Positions 1 to 21,353 of a stretch of 64,000 nt of DNA are shown piece by piece (within the stretch, counting starts at the first letter, position 1; each line of letters starts with the position of its first letter). The translations under genes and the position numbers were made by a program. The notes under the pieces are model-generated. The model worked only from the letters and a program-made list of their open reading frames with translations, ran no database searches and had not been told where the DNA came from. The DNA comes from Corticium candelabrum (lineage: Eukaryota > Porifera > Homoscleromorpha > Homosclerophorida > Plakinidae): the NCBI RefSeq assembly GCF_963422355.1, contig NC_085105.1, positions 882,001-946,000 of the forward strand, written 5' to 3'.

Positions 1-9906
<9,906 letters not shown>

Positions 9907-10280
9907 AGCAGAGACAAGGCTCCAGACAGCAACAATCGTCTATCTTCTGTGTCAGCCTACAAGATACTCAGCCTAGTCATCTTTTATACACACAATCTGA
10001 TACATTACTAGTCAGACAGACAGAGGAACAAACCTTCGCCACGGTGGCAGTAGTTAAAATCAATTTGTCGTCCGGAGTGACACACCTACGCCTGCTGTTT
10101 GCATTAATTAATTTTAGTGCGGTAAAATTTTTCTATTATTTGATTTGAATTTTGCCTGCATGCTTGCCCATGTGCTATGCTAACTGTTAGCACACACAAT
10201 GTTGTTGCTGTAGACAGTAGCTATGCGCATATTAGGACAAACAACGGTCTGGTCATCGAGCGAAATTGATTTCAACTATC
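9907..10280. promoter_or_regulatory. Divergent promoter region of SEC31A and MRPS21
   Basis: These 374 bp separate the start codons of two housekeeping genes transcribed away from each other. No TATA box is obvious near either start. The region must hold both promoters and 5' UTRs. Confidence 0.7.
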
Positions 10281-10559
10281 ATGGCTCGCCATCTGAAGTT
10301 TCTGTCTAGGACGATTTTGTTGCGTGGTGATACAGCCGAAGGCGCGCAGAGGACACTGTTGAGAGCAATGGATAGGGAAAAGCTGGTTGACAAGATAAAA
10401 AAGGGCCGATACTACGAGAAACCGGCGAAGAGAAGAGAACGCATGGAATACGAGACGTGCAATCGCGTGTACAACAGAGAAATGAAGAAACGAGTAGAGA
10501 TGGTAATGAAAAAATATAGGCCACACGTAGACAAAAGTAACTGGCAGCTTGGCGTCTAG
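10281..10559 (+). CDS. MRPS21: Mitochondrial ribosomal protein bS21m
   Basis: Small-subunit mitochondrial ribosomal protein of 92 residues. The chosen start gives MARHLKFLSRTILLRG, matching the MAKHLKFIARTVMV start of human MRPS21; an in-frame ATG 15 nt upstream is less likely. The conserved core RRYYEKPCRR of vertebrates appears as GRYYEKPAKRRERMEYE, followed by a basic helix. The length equals the family norm (about 87 in human). It is a single exon. It faces SEC31A head to head and converges on the GH127 gene, with 113 bp between the two stop codons. Confidence 0.93.
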   Translation: MARHLKFLSRTILLRGDTAEGAQRTLLRAMDREKLVDKIKKGRYYEKPAKRRERMEYETCNRVYNREMKKRVEMVMKKYRPHVDKSNWQLGV

Positions 10560-10672
10560 CAGAGTGTATGTAAACTGTACAGTCGCGCATGCGTTGCAGT
10601 ATACCTAGTAGACTCTCCTAATTAGCGAAATGTAATAATGTGAAGTAGCACACAGCTGTTTTGTTGCTTGTG

Positions 10673-13378
10673 TTAGGGCATGGTAATGTTGAAGTACGCT
10701 GTGTATTGCTCATCAACCATTGAATTGAGTGGCTGCAACAGGTAGTCTCGGTTTGCCCCAAGAGCAACAAAGCTGTAGGGCTTGTACTTGAAAACTGCAT
10801 CCTCGAGGGTAAATGTGCTAGCAGCCGCAAATGCTTGACCGGGCTGCATCTTTGAGGCATAAAGTGGAAGACGAGCAAGCGATGTACTTGTGTGCCGGTT
10901 TTGTCCATCTTTCATAGTTGATATGTAATAGCCGGGCATGTCACCTAGTTCGAGGGAAAATGCAGTTTTACTGCTTGTATTGAGAAGTGCAGGTGTTTGA
11001 TGGAATGTCGAAGACTTATTGAATGTTTGAGAATAATCAGTAGAAATAAGAGCAAGCTGGTCATCACCTTTGTGTGTGAGGAAGAAATTGGGGTAGTTGA
11101 CACTGGAGATTTGAATTGAGTCTGATGCATTAGACAGTTTGGAGACTTTAAATGTCGCGTCTGGTGCATCTGTGCCTGCTTCTGGGTTTATATCTGATAC
11201 CCAACCCATGAAACCCGAGTGTCTGATGTACTGCTTGTTTGCTGATGTTGTGTAGAGTGCTATAGAGTGAAGTGGGATTTCGTCCACAGGTACTACCCAA
11301 TCTTCAAGGTGTTCTTTATCTCCTACTAATTCATTCTCACCTGTCGTGATTCCACATAGCAGCAGAGGACCATACATAATGGCGGACAGGTTCATATAAG
11401 TAGGGCGGTCATCAGAGATGTGCTCAGACCGCAGAGTCGGTGAGAAAGATGCAATTACATAGTCATCCGAGTCCCAGACTTTGGCAAGCTCATAGTAACG
11501 TCCAGGCATAGGTTTGACTGTAGATGTATTATTGCCTGTTTTAACAGTTACTTTGATAGTTCCAGGTTTTGCCCAGAAAGGTATGCGCATCCAGACTGAC
11601 GTGGAGGTTGTTGCTTTCTTCGTTGCTGTAAAGTCCAGCCTCACTGTGACGCTGTTGTCAGTAAAAGGCATATTGGAAACCGCTGGAAAATTGGATTTCT
11701 GGTTGATCACAAGCCCTGCCTCATTGTATTCCACACTACTGGAGACAAACTGATTGATCCACAATGCAGATCCGTTCGCAGTGTCCTTAAAGTAGATCGA
11801 ATCACCAAGTTTGGAGAAGCTCTCCACCGCAGTTCCATAGCAACACCAGAAACTGTCAAACGGTGTGCCCCAGCTGTGAGCTCCACTGAGTCTGCTGACA
11901 CCGGCACCTAGAGGGTTCATATAAATCGACACACCGGGAGAATTGGGCCGTTGGACGCCGATGATTCCATTCATAATGGCGCGCTCATAAAACTCGGCGA
12001 TATCTATACTCGTTTGCCATTGGAATATATGCCTCGCAACTTTAAGAATGTTGTATTGCGTACACGTCTCTTCAGTGGCACCCTAAAAGCAAGAAATCAG
12101 AGAAACAAGGTTGATTACATCCAGGGGTGGCCAAGTTCGTATAAGGCTGGTGCTGCATCCTGGTGTCCAACGGAAATGACATGCCCACATGGATACACCT
12201 ACACAAGACTGGTTTCAGGCTACCTACCTATAGATACATAGTACATACTCATGTATGTACATGCATGCATCACCACCTCAGTCACAGATGTCACCATCTG
12301 CTTGAGTGGCTTCAAGCTGTGGTGCCAAATCATTGCTTGCTTGGTGGCCAAGACCAGCCGCTGGTGCCACCTTTGGCACCATAGTGCCAGTTGGCCACCC
12401 CTGACATCCATTCTCTGTCTAACTTACGTTTAGCTTGTCTCCCAGCCGGTGCGGCTCTTGCCAGTGTTCATCCATGTTGCTTCCTCCGGTAGCATACGTT
12501 CTCGTATAATTCACTAATCTGAGAAAGTATTCCGTTAGTTGCCGGTACTCCTCATCTCCGGTCACCTCATAGCGCCTCGCAGCACCGACCACCTCGGGTA
12601 TGTGTGTGTTGGCATGCAAGCCTGTCAATTCGTCCACCCCGACGGCAAGTGGACCCATGAAAACAGCTTTGTCAAAAAGATGAGCCACAGAGAGAAGCTC
12701 CAGTTGCGACGTCGCCTCGTACATGTTGTACAACACTTCGTTCATGCCACCAAACTCGACATTAAGTATGCTCTCCCATCGACTGATTGTATAATCGCTA
12801 ATAACGCTCTCTATCCTCTTTTTAAAGTAGGCGGCCATTTTGAGTGTCATGTTTAACGGCTTTGTGTCGCCCGTGATCCGATACTGATCAAACAGTCCAG
12901 CCATGATTTTGTGTATGGTGTAAAATGGCGCCCAGACAGGCTTCAGACTCTCCAAACGGTCAAACCAGGATGTTGGGAATGCAGAGAGATAACCGGTCGC
13001 CATCTTGTCTTGACACTTTGCCAACTCAGAGACGACATAGTCCATGTTCTTGCGTATACTATCGTTTCCCGTGCTCGCCCAAGTCATGGCCGTTGCGCTG
13101 AGGTAGTGACCGACAAAGTGACCGCGTACCTCACAGTTGGGCGCTTCCCATCCGCCATACGGTTGAGCGGTCGTGTTAATACCAGCGGTCTGTCTGAAAT
13201 TGTACAGCAGCCGGTCGGGATCGAGCATGAGTAGATATTGCGTGTTGAGTTGCTGAGCTCTAGAGAACGATGTTCCATCGGTCAAACGCACGCGTTGCAG
13301 GTCAAAAGGTTTGACGGCTAACTTCACGGGGTCAGCAAGCGTTCGACCGACAAGAAAAACGAGCGGCAACAAGAACAT
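10673..13378 (-). CDS. Secreted GH127-family glycosidase (beta-L-arabinofuranosidase-like)
   Basis: Two exons, 12428-13378 and 10673-12082, join in phase 0 to a 786-residue protein. The N-terminus MFLLPLVFLVGRTLA is a signal peptide. The alpha/alpha-barrel region carries EFGGMNEVLYNMYE and HANTHIPEVVGAARRYEVTG. The junction reads GATEETCTQYNILK, and FWCCYGTAVESFSKLGD follows. The Glu322-x-Cys324 pair plus Cys397-Cys398 match the zinc/catalytic set known for GH127 (Glu and three Cys), so the enzyme is probably active. In this family it would release beta-L-arabinofuranose from glycans. A C-terminal part from about residue 610 resembles the beta-trefoil AbfB-like region of plant GH127 proteins. 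The family is rarely discussed in animals, but the intron and lack of obvious compositional contrast argue against recent bacterial DNA. The true substrate is unknown. Confidence 0.88.
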
Positions 13379-13663
13379 GCTGTGACCGACAGGACCTTGC
13401 GTTACCAGACCTTCGGTTTACGCGGGGCGGATTCTCCCGCGCCCATCTTACACGCCCTGCGTACACCAAAGGTCTGAGAATACAAATAGATAACGAGAGT
13501 ACATACCTAGATACCACACCTACAACCTCACCTGATCTATCTATATACATAGCCGTTCTAAAAGCATAGTCAATTAGAAAGAGACAACCAAATGCTATTC
13601 GAGCGATATGACAAACGATATGACAAAGTCAGACAGTCCATCGAGCCATTAGGTGCACGAACA

Positions 13664-14837
13664 TCACACACTCGTACTAGTACCACCGCCAACTTCAACA
13701 TTAGGTGACTTATCAATGTACCGAACTTGAAGTTCTCTCTCTGCGCCCAAGTCCTCGATATCAACCAGTCCCTTCTTCGATACACCATCCACGTGCACGT
13801 GACTCTTTCCACTCTCATCAACAACAACAACAGACGTCTCAGCATTAAGTGCAACATTAACAAGCTCGCTTTGCTCGTCATCGCATCTCCCAGCAAGAGC
13901 ATTAGTAGCAGCACCAACTTCCCTCGATGGCTCCCTCAAAGGATTACGCATCGACTGTCCAGTGTACTGACGATTTGGTGATGTAACCAGTGGGGTTGTT
14001 TCACCCGGAGATTCGCGATCGATTCTATTAGATTGAGTCTCTTCCTCACCCGCCGTAGTGGCCTCCTCGACAGAACCCATGTCACATGTTCCATCGTTCT
14101 TAATTTTTCTCTTACATATTGGACATTGCCTTCTTCCCCGGGTCAACCACGGATCGACACATTTTGTATGATAGACTGCAATGAGATGCAACCAAACCGT
14201 CGAGCAGATAGACATCGTATACAAAATTAGTATTACCGTGTTGACAGGGAAGGACTCGTAACTTCTCTCCGTCTTCGTATTCGTCCAAACAAATAGCACA
14301 CGAATCACAATCGTCGACTCCTGACAACAAACACATTCACAACATCAACGCGTTGGGATGTATAAAGGAATGATGGTTAATATCAACCTTTTTTGAAACG
14401 CTTGGTAGGAATCTTACGCAAGTTAGCACGAGGGAAACGCCAACGACGTAAAGCCCTGTGATGTCCGACAACTCTGATGACCTGTAAGACAAATGAATGG
14501 ATACAGCCACAATACATCGCCGGCTGGCTGACAATTAAAGGTCAAACTTACTACAAAAACGACAGTAACAAATACACACAAGCCGACAATGATGACGAAT
14601 GGCACGACGTAGAGTCTCCATAGCATAACATATTCGTCGGTCAGCCTCACTGTCATGCTGCAATAAACGGAAAGCATTACGACACACAAACTGGTCACGA
14701 ACAGCAAAGCTCTTACTTCTTGTTGATGTTGAACAAAACGTCCTTCTTGAGCAGCTCTCCAGTCTCCTAAAGAATGAAACATACTGTTACACAAAAACTG
14801 AACAAGCTCACAGTCAACAGAGCTGCCAAAACCATCA

Positions 14838-14912
<75 letters not shown>

Positions 14913-15489
14913 GAAATACAGAAACACAATATAGATATTAATGATACGGTATTACGCACACACAAATTACTTACATATGATACCATCAGTGAAGGGATGA
15001 CAACTCTGGCAGCAACTGAATGATCAATCATAGCACATGAAATTTTAACCTTCACTTCCCAAATTACGAGAACTCACAGTCGGCGCCGGCCATTTCTTCT
15101 AGACTGCTTCCCTTTGTATTGACGACGACGACTGCCAGGTAGTTTGCCTCTTGACAGTTTAGCACCTGCCAGGTAATACAAGTGCAATACAGAATGTATT
15201 AGTCACGTGTCACGCGGTGCCTAGCAGGTTGTCACATGCCTCCTGTAAGGAACGCATGCGTGGAGCGAATCATAAGTCACGTGACCCGTCTGTACCCTAT
15301 AGCGTTTCATGCCTCCATGTAACTCTAGGGAATGTAAAAACGGATAGGATCAAGTTAGAACCGGTCTTTCATATTGACGTCACAAAGAGTGTAGGCAATG
15401 AATGACATGCGTGACTGCGTGAGTGTGGGTGCATGTGGCTTGACCGCCCTTCCACCCGCCTACACACAACTCCATTGCAATGTACACAC

Positions 15490-15565
<76 letters not shown>

Positions 15566-16250
15566 CTAACCTTGAGGTCAAAATTGCATCCTCCTCTATC
15601 GACCACACAAATCCAATGCAGTCCGTAGCCTGGCTCTTCCCCCGGAGCTTCGTCCACTACATTGCAGCCATTGTAAGGACGTGGATACAAGAGTTTGCCC
15701 TACAACAAACACCATCACGCACCATCCAGCCATTAGGCCGCACGCAAAATCACACCAGCAATCCATTCTCGGTGAATGCGCTGCCAAAGTCGGCCGGCCT
15801 TGTGTCGAACGCCGCCGTGTAGTTGTCCGGATAGATCTGACACAAACGAAACCGGAAGTGACGACATGCTCGTTCAAACGTTCGTGTATTGTCGCAACGA
15901 GGTCATCAATGTCTACACCTACACCTGCACGCATTCGCGTTAGACATAGCGCTCCGACCTCGCCCCTCGACGAGTGAAAAGCGCACCCCACACGTTCTGA
16001 GTCACACACTCGAATGGGTTGAGTCTACGTCAAATGCGCTACTCGTTGCGTCAGACGGAAACAATGGCGGACCGTTTGATGCGTTTTTGTGGTGCGACGC
16101 GACGCATCTTCTTGCGAAAGCAAAAGCAAATTACCGTGTGTGTGCGAAAGAAAGTTGTCTTACCACGTAGAGCGTTCCTTCACATTGAGACAAAATCAGC
16201 AACTGTAGTGATACGCAGAAAAGCCATTTTAACGAATAGAAAGACGCCAT
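13664..16250 (-). CDS. PA-TM-RING E3 ubiquitin ligase, RNF13/RNF167-like
   Basis: Membrane-bound endolysosomal RING ligase of the RNF13/RNF167 family, in about nine small exons. Exon 1 (16164-16250) is a signal peptide, [20 protein letters not shown]. The protease-associated domain follows, with [12 protein letters not shown] (about 15570) and [19 protein letters not shown] (about 15150). Then come [17 protein letters not shown] and a transmembrane segment ([19 protein letters not shown], about 14580). The RING-H2 is split by an intron: [20 protein letters not shown], then [20 protein letters not shown]. The Cys/His spacing is intact. A polar tail with PLVTSP, resembling ETTPLL-type sorting signals, ends at 13664. 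I cannot separate RNF13 from RNF167 orthology. Two (CA)n tracts lie in its introns. Confidence 0.9.
14838..14911. repeat. (CA)n microsatellite in RNF13-like intron
   Basis: An almost pure CA repeat of about 74 bp, intronic to the RING ligase gene. Confidence 0.95.
15493..15564. repeat. (CA)n microsatellite in RNF13-like intron
   Basis: A pure CA repeat of about 72 bp that begins only about nine bases beyond the donor of the PA-domain exon ending near 15573. Confidence 0.95.
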
Positions 16251-16695
16251 AACAGTACAAATATTTCTTTCAGGCGAGGCATGCGCAATTGATCTGCGAC
16301 GGTGCCCGGATTCTCCTACTTTGGAGTCCCAAACAGTAAAACCGGTACAGTACCGCGCGCAGTGCAGTGACCGGTAAGTGTTTAGTTTCCATGTTGCAAA
16401 AGCAGTAAGTGCTTGTAATGCGCATACTTTAATTAAACGTTTAGATTGAACTAGACATTTTTGCATACTATAGACTCAGTGCTACTCTAGTGTACCAATC
16501 GTGCTATAATAATAATATATTTCAACCACAGTAATGCATGCACAATTCCCACTGAAGCAGACTAACACATAACACACAGCTAATTACACGACAATTCTAT
16601 AATAATTGATTAATGTCACATGTCTACGTCCGTGCACGTCGATCAGACGCCAATCAACAACGCGACGGTATCTATTTATTTTCACAATTCTGAGA
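16251..16695. other. Spacer between RNF13-like promoter and first IL-17-like ligand
   Basis: 445 bp holding the upstream region of the RING ligase and the 3' flank of L1. No coding signal. It marks the left edge of the cytokine-receptor array. Confidence 0.6.
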
Positions 16696-17384
16696 TTACT
16701 CCACGACGCCTTGAACTCGTATACAAACATATGATACTATTTGTTCGACCGGTATAGCTTGGTAACGATACTGCCCGACATGTTGATCACATCCCTTTCT
16801 TGCCAACACCCCAGTCTTTCTGCGCACAGGTCGACATGTACCTAATAGTTCCATACAGCTCTGACGACCTTCCGGGAGTAATTCTGCTTCCCAGTGTGAG
16901 GAGGGAATATGATGGTGGTCACGGTGACAGACATACTGAAACTCACAAGGAATAGTTTGCCCGTCGTTGTCGTTTTTGAATGTTTGGAGATCGAAAAGAC
17001 GGATAGGCGTGTCTCTTGGGTTGCAGATGGACGTCAGACGTTGATGCTCGTCCGGATGGCGGCCTAACAAGCCTAAGTAAAATGAATTGCAGTCGTAGTG
17101 AGGTAGAGTCGAGCACGTATTGTTGTCATGAGGTAACAGTGGGCAGCCTGGCTGCGAGAAATGCGTGCTGCGGTAACAATGTCTGCCCAATTCATGACGA
17201 CTGTTTCTCTGTTGAAGCGTTCTGCTGTGTGAAAACGTCAGGAATGAAAGCGAATAAAGTAAACCTTTGGTCATCTGTATATACGCAGACAACACTATTA
17301 ATTGTTGTATTAATTAATGTACAATGGAGCAACTAAAATTGATTATTTATATATGTATATACTTACGAAAGCTTTTGTCCACAT
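16696..17384 (-). CDS. IL-17-like secreted cytokine L1 (class A)
   Basis: Predicted secreted ligand of about 198 residues. Exon 1 (17367-17384) encodes MWTKAF and ends in GTAAGT. Exon 2 (16696-17274) follows a TATACAG acceptor and continues MTKGLLYSLSFLTFSHS, completing a signal peptide. The mature protein is Cys-rich, with YDCNSFY shared by all class A members, then CEFQYVC, IPSSHWEAELL, CRPVRR, GCDQHVGQYRY and a final SYVC. The block from the paired Cys through P-S-x-x-W-E-A to the terminal V-x-x-x-C follows the IL-17 layout (human IL17A: YPSVIWEAKC ... SVGCTC). The gene is head to head with receptor R1, 743 bp away. The IL-17 assignment is by motif and context; a different cystine-knot family remains possible. 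Confidence 0.72.
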
Positions 17385-18127
17385 TTTGATTGTTACTTCT
17401 TTGTGTTCTCTGACAACTTGGTCGACGAAGGCAAACGACTACCCTTATATAACGTTGTAAAATTGGCTAGGAGTCTGATGGGGACGTCAAAAGTACTGAC
17501 TTCTCTCGACTTTGCTCCATACTCGATGACATGTCTATTCACTGCACTAACCATAGCAAGACAATATTGTTTCAGGTTTGATTTTACATACTGAACTATG
17601 CAGAAGTATGTGACTTTAGTTATGCATGAGTTCACAACTAAACCATTTGCTAGAGAAAGTTTAAGAACAGACCGGAAAACGGTTATCAAGAGACATGATG
17701 TACGTTCCTCGTCATATATAAAAAAAGGAACAAAGGAATTACCGGTTACGAAGGATGGAGGTCGAACCACTTTCCACTCTCCACTCTCCCCTTGAGAGCG
17801 ATAACAGGGATTCTATACTCTAGCTTCCCACCGTTGACACACGATCTGCAGCATCTTATCGCTTACTTGTCGAAAGTAGCAACGGAATCCACGTGTTTCT
17901 GGGAGGGAGAGACTAAAACACGGACAATTGTTGATCTCGGTCAAAACCACCCTCTTTTCAAGATCCACGTGGAGAAGTTGTCTGAGCACGATGCGAAGAG
18001 TTATTTCTAGCAAAACACGGTCGACCTATCATCAGTATGGTAGGTATAGACCAACCTCGACGGTCGGAAGCTATATTCGCTGGCTCCACCCCTTCACGTG
18101 ATACTTTGTTGAATGCGGTGCGAGTGA
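17385..18127. promoter_or_regulatory. Divergent L1/R1 intergenic region
   Basis: 743 bp between the divergent start codons of L1 and R1. Besides the L1 TATA box, the plus strand has CTATATTCG near 18070, about 57 bp before the R1 start. Short open frames on both strands (for example 17393-17770 minus) show no family resemblance. Confidence 0.55.
17444..17451 (-). promoter_or_regulatory. TATA-like box of L1
   Basis: The minus strand reads TATATAAG about 60 bp upstream of the L1 start codon, a workable core-promoter position given a short 5' UTR. Confidence 0.6.
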
Positions 18128-20254
18128 ATGATGGTCTTTTGCATTTCTCTGTCTCTTGTTTTCTTGTTTCTTCTCGGTGAACACTTCTCCGCTTGTTTGG
18201 CTATGGATACGAGCACCGATTGTGGCTCGTGCACGGTCCTACCGGTAAGTCGATCGTAACCAAGAGTACAACATTCTCCCTACTTCTACTACTGTAGGTG
18301 TTTCACAGTCCATTCGATCCGTTACTGACGTTGTACAAATCTTAGACGATGCACCCTTCATTTGCTCGCGTGTTTTAGGCCATACTGCATGTATGCTATC
18401 GGTCAATTGTCATTGTAGGTATATTTTACGAGTCGAGTGCATGTCATCTTACCATCTACTGTAGTCTTTCTCCTCGTTGCTAGACGCAGTTAGGTAGAAT
18501 TTCGGGCCGTGTGCATCTCATTCTTGTCTTGAATGTGTGCAGGTTACTCGACCTAGCAGTGTCGTCTACACTTGCTCACAGCATTGCAATTCAAGTAAAC
18601 AATTTCTTACAGTCTCTTCTGTAATTAGCATGCTCGTTTGCATGTCAGCTTGTCTGGTCATCGATACTGTTGACGTCTACACAGACCATAAAAGGAGAAT
18701 AGGAATGAACGTATCGTGGACGGTGTCTTGGCAAGCCCTGAGGACAAGCCACCTGCAAGTGATCAGTGATGTTCAGTTCATACCGGCTGAAATCTCTAGA
18801 CGGAACGTGCGTACGTTAAAGTACTGCACACCTAGAACGGTGGGAAATCTCTTCTTGCAGTCACTCAGAGATGGTTGGTCATGACTGTGTGTTGGTAGGA
18901 TGAGACTTGGTGTATCCAGAGCGACCTCTTGAATGATGCTGAATATTTCATCATTGTAAGCATTTAAAAGTTTATTATAGACATAAATAAATTAGTTATG
19001 TATTGATTAAGAGTGTGTTGACTATTTGTGTAGCTTTATCAGAATGAGTACGCCCCCTGTGGCATGTCTAGAAGAATAATGGTTAGAACTTCTGCAGGTA
19101 CTGAATCCTACAGTATACCTCTGTGCTTTAAAATACGTTATGTTTGCTTTTTTAATTTCTCTGGTCTAGTCGGTCAAGCGACAACACCGCATGAAAGCAC
19201 GACTGTCAGTTACAATACAATTCCAGCATCAACGATATCTCGCCATTTACCATTACAAAATAATGTGACCGCCAGCAGCAGCAGCAGCAGCAACACTAAC
19301 AATCTTAAGAATGGCTCTGTGTCACCAACCTACAGCTCTACTCTATTTGCTAGTCCTACCAGCGTGACTACGTACTTTAAATCTACAAGCAATGCTAATG
19401 CAACAACCCACACTGACACTTCCTCCACCACTATTGTAGTGCTTATTTCTGCCCTAGCTGCTGCTATTCTCTTTACTGTTGTGTTAATTTGTGTGTGTCG
19501 TTACACACAACAAGCAAGACGAACTCATTCCATTATTGAAGTAGGTTCAAAGAAGTCCTACAACAAACAAATTGAGATGGTAGTGGCACTGCAAGGATCC
19601 TCTGAAATGGCTGCGTTGAATAGTATCTCAAACAGGGCCACTAAGCAGTCCGATGTGTACTCTTCTCAGGATATGCTGAAAGTGTCTACAATACGGAGCC
19701 ACTCGGTCATATCTAACCAATTAACTGTGTGGCTCAATCATCCAACACAACAAGCAGAGACGAGAGCAACGTGGAGAAATTTGGCTGAAGAACTTCAAAA
19801 GTGGGGAATAGCATGCAAGTCTAGTCTCATCTGTCACACGGCCATTGCAACTTACGGATTCTCATTCATACAAACGCTAATGCAAAGCGTTGATATCATC
19901 CTTGTCTGCTGTAACCAAGAATACATCGAGTCATGGAAGACAACTGACTATGGCATGGATTCCGCAGAATTTTTTCATGAATATTTGCAGATACTTACTG
20001 AAGTGCGACGTCGACGATATGAGAGGCTTGCGGTCGTATTGTCCAAAGAGGAGACAAGTGACTGTATACCAGAATGTCTGCAGAATACCGTCTATTACAA
20101 ATTTCCGCACAGAGATGGACTATTTGATTTACTACACAGAATCGCTAAAACGGAGCCAAACGCGTTGGAGTGGCAAGGGGTAGAGGAAACGCAAACGAAA
20201 CATGCAAGCTCACGTCACTCACAATTGCCACAGCAAGGAGATACTGCTGTTTAG
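18128..20254 (+). CDS. SEFIR-domain receptor R1 (IL-17-receptor-like)
   Basis: Predicted type I receptor of about 510 residues in six exons: 18128-18244, 18543-18594, 18649-18806, 18899-18955, 19034-19097 and 19170-20254. All junctions keep phase (0, 1, 0, 0, 1). Exon 1 is a signal peptide plus CGSC. Exon 2 has VVYTCSQHC. Exon 3 has a beta-sandwich-like stretch with MNVSWTVSW. Exon 4 has DETWC. The last exon has a Ser/Thr-rich stalk including a poly-Ser run, a transmembrane segment (VVLISALAAAILFTVVLICV) and the SEFIR-like domain from about 19722: VWLNHPTQQAET, then SVDIILVCCNQEYIESW. In IL-17 receptors this domain recruits Act1-type adaptors. R1 is closest by eye to R4. Confidence 0.8.
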
Positions 20255-20302
20255 TGCAAATGTTTACAGTAATTAATGTTGCTTGCACCTGAACACGCAC
20301 GG

Positions 20303-20336
<34 letters not shown>

Positions 20337-20650
20337 GCGCACACGCACAAACGCACCCACACACTACATAATACAGCGCAACACATAGAAACTCCACTGA
20401 TCTTAACTAGAAGATAGTATGCTGTATAGATACAAGCGCCATGCTTAGAGTTATTCCCCATCTCTAACTGTGCACTTTAAAGTTCTTGTCTCGTTCACAA
20501 AGTGCATGCCATGGTCTATTGCTCATCATATAGTAATTAATCTAAAAATACACTGGATTCCAATACGTCTCTATAAGTTGAAAGCAGATTCTAAATTTAC
20601 CAAATTCCAATGCTAATCCCAAATTGCAAAACTAAAGTTTTTCTTGAATA
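20255..20650. other. Convergent R1/L2 spacer with (GCAC)n repeat
   Basis: 396 bp between two convergent stop codons. It holds a GCAC/CACG tandem repeat at about 20296-20350 and presumably both 3' UTRs. No gene is seen. Confidence 0.7.
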
Positions 20651-21353
20651 CTACTCGTAAACATTACTTGTACACGCAAACGCCACAGTCACCAGCAGAG
20701 AGCCAGGCCGGTACCGTTGCTGACCAACTCTACCATCGCACCCTTGATTTTCTAAGACGTGGAGTTCGTGCTGTATCTTTCGACAATACCCTCGCGATCC
20801 GCTAGCACTGGCAGCAATCTTGCAATCTCTATCTCCGTTCTTACGAAGCGTTGCTTCCCAGTACGTCGACGGAATTATATTCGACTTCATCTTGCACACG
20901 ACGTCGTACTCACACAGATGCTTCGAGTCAAGCGTTGTCGTTGAAAGAGCTACCGACGTGTGATTTGGTTTACAATATCGCCCCACATTCTCCACGCTGT
21001 TGCGATCGGCGGGCCCCGATAGGCTAACGTAGAACGAGTTGCAATCGTACAATTCGGAAAGACGGCAAGACGCTTTGTCGACGTCAACCGAGCAGTTGGA
21101 GTCGTGGAGTCCTCTGGGTCTGTGACAATATCGAGCATCTGGCAGTGGGCTCCGATATTCACTCTCTGTTATCACTCTTTCGGTTGATCTCCTAGTGAGA
21201 GTAGGAAAAGGGAAAGCTGCAGAGATAGACTGCACGAGTGCCATCATCGCAAAACCAAAGAGATAGCAAATCGACGTCTAGAAAAACATTAAGAAAGAGA
21301 GACGACGTGACTTGCCTAACCGAACATAAAGTTATTTCTCGTTTTCCTACCAT
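20651..21353 (-). CDS. IL-17-like secreted cytokine L2 (class A)
   Basis: The start codon is the last codon of exon 1 (21351-21353), cut immediately by GTAGGA. Exon 2 (20651-21277) supplies TSICYLFGFAMMALVQSISA, so the signal peptide exists only after splicing; total about 209 residues. Class A markers follow: RYCHRPRG, YDCNSFYVSLSGP, CEYDVVC, IPSTYWEATL, HELHVLENQGCD, VGQQRYR and a terminal FACT. By eye it is most like L3 (shared CEY-VVC and HEL-V). It is paired head to head with R2. An alternative start at the ATG-ATG at 21247 would give a shorter leader. Confidence 0.72.

Noticed and set aside
12539-13234. Plus-strand open frames inside the GH127 gene
   Set aside because: Shadows of the minus-strand exon, which has clear GH127 motifs across the whole span.
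10673-13378. Recent bacterial transfer of the GH127 gene
   Set aside because: It has a spliceosomal intron, a plant-like architecture and no obvious base-composition break; only an old event remains possible.
17393-17770. Minus-strand 125-residue open frame in the L1/R1 gap
   Set aside because: No signal peptide, no Cys pattern and no family resemblance; it overlaps the L1 promoter and TATA box.
19722-20150. Cytoplasmic domains as classical TIR domains
   Set aside because: Box 1 fits both families, but the V-x-L-S-H ... IIVCCD...Y...W order and lack of TIR box 2 (RDxxPG) favour SEFIR.
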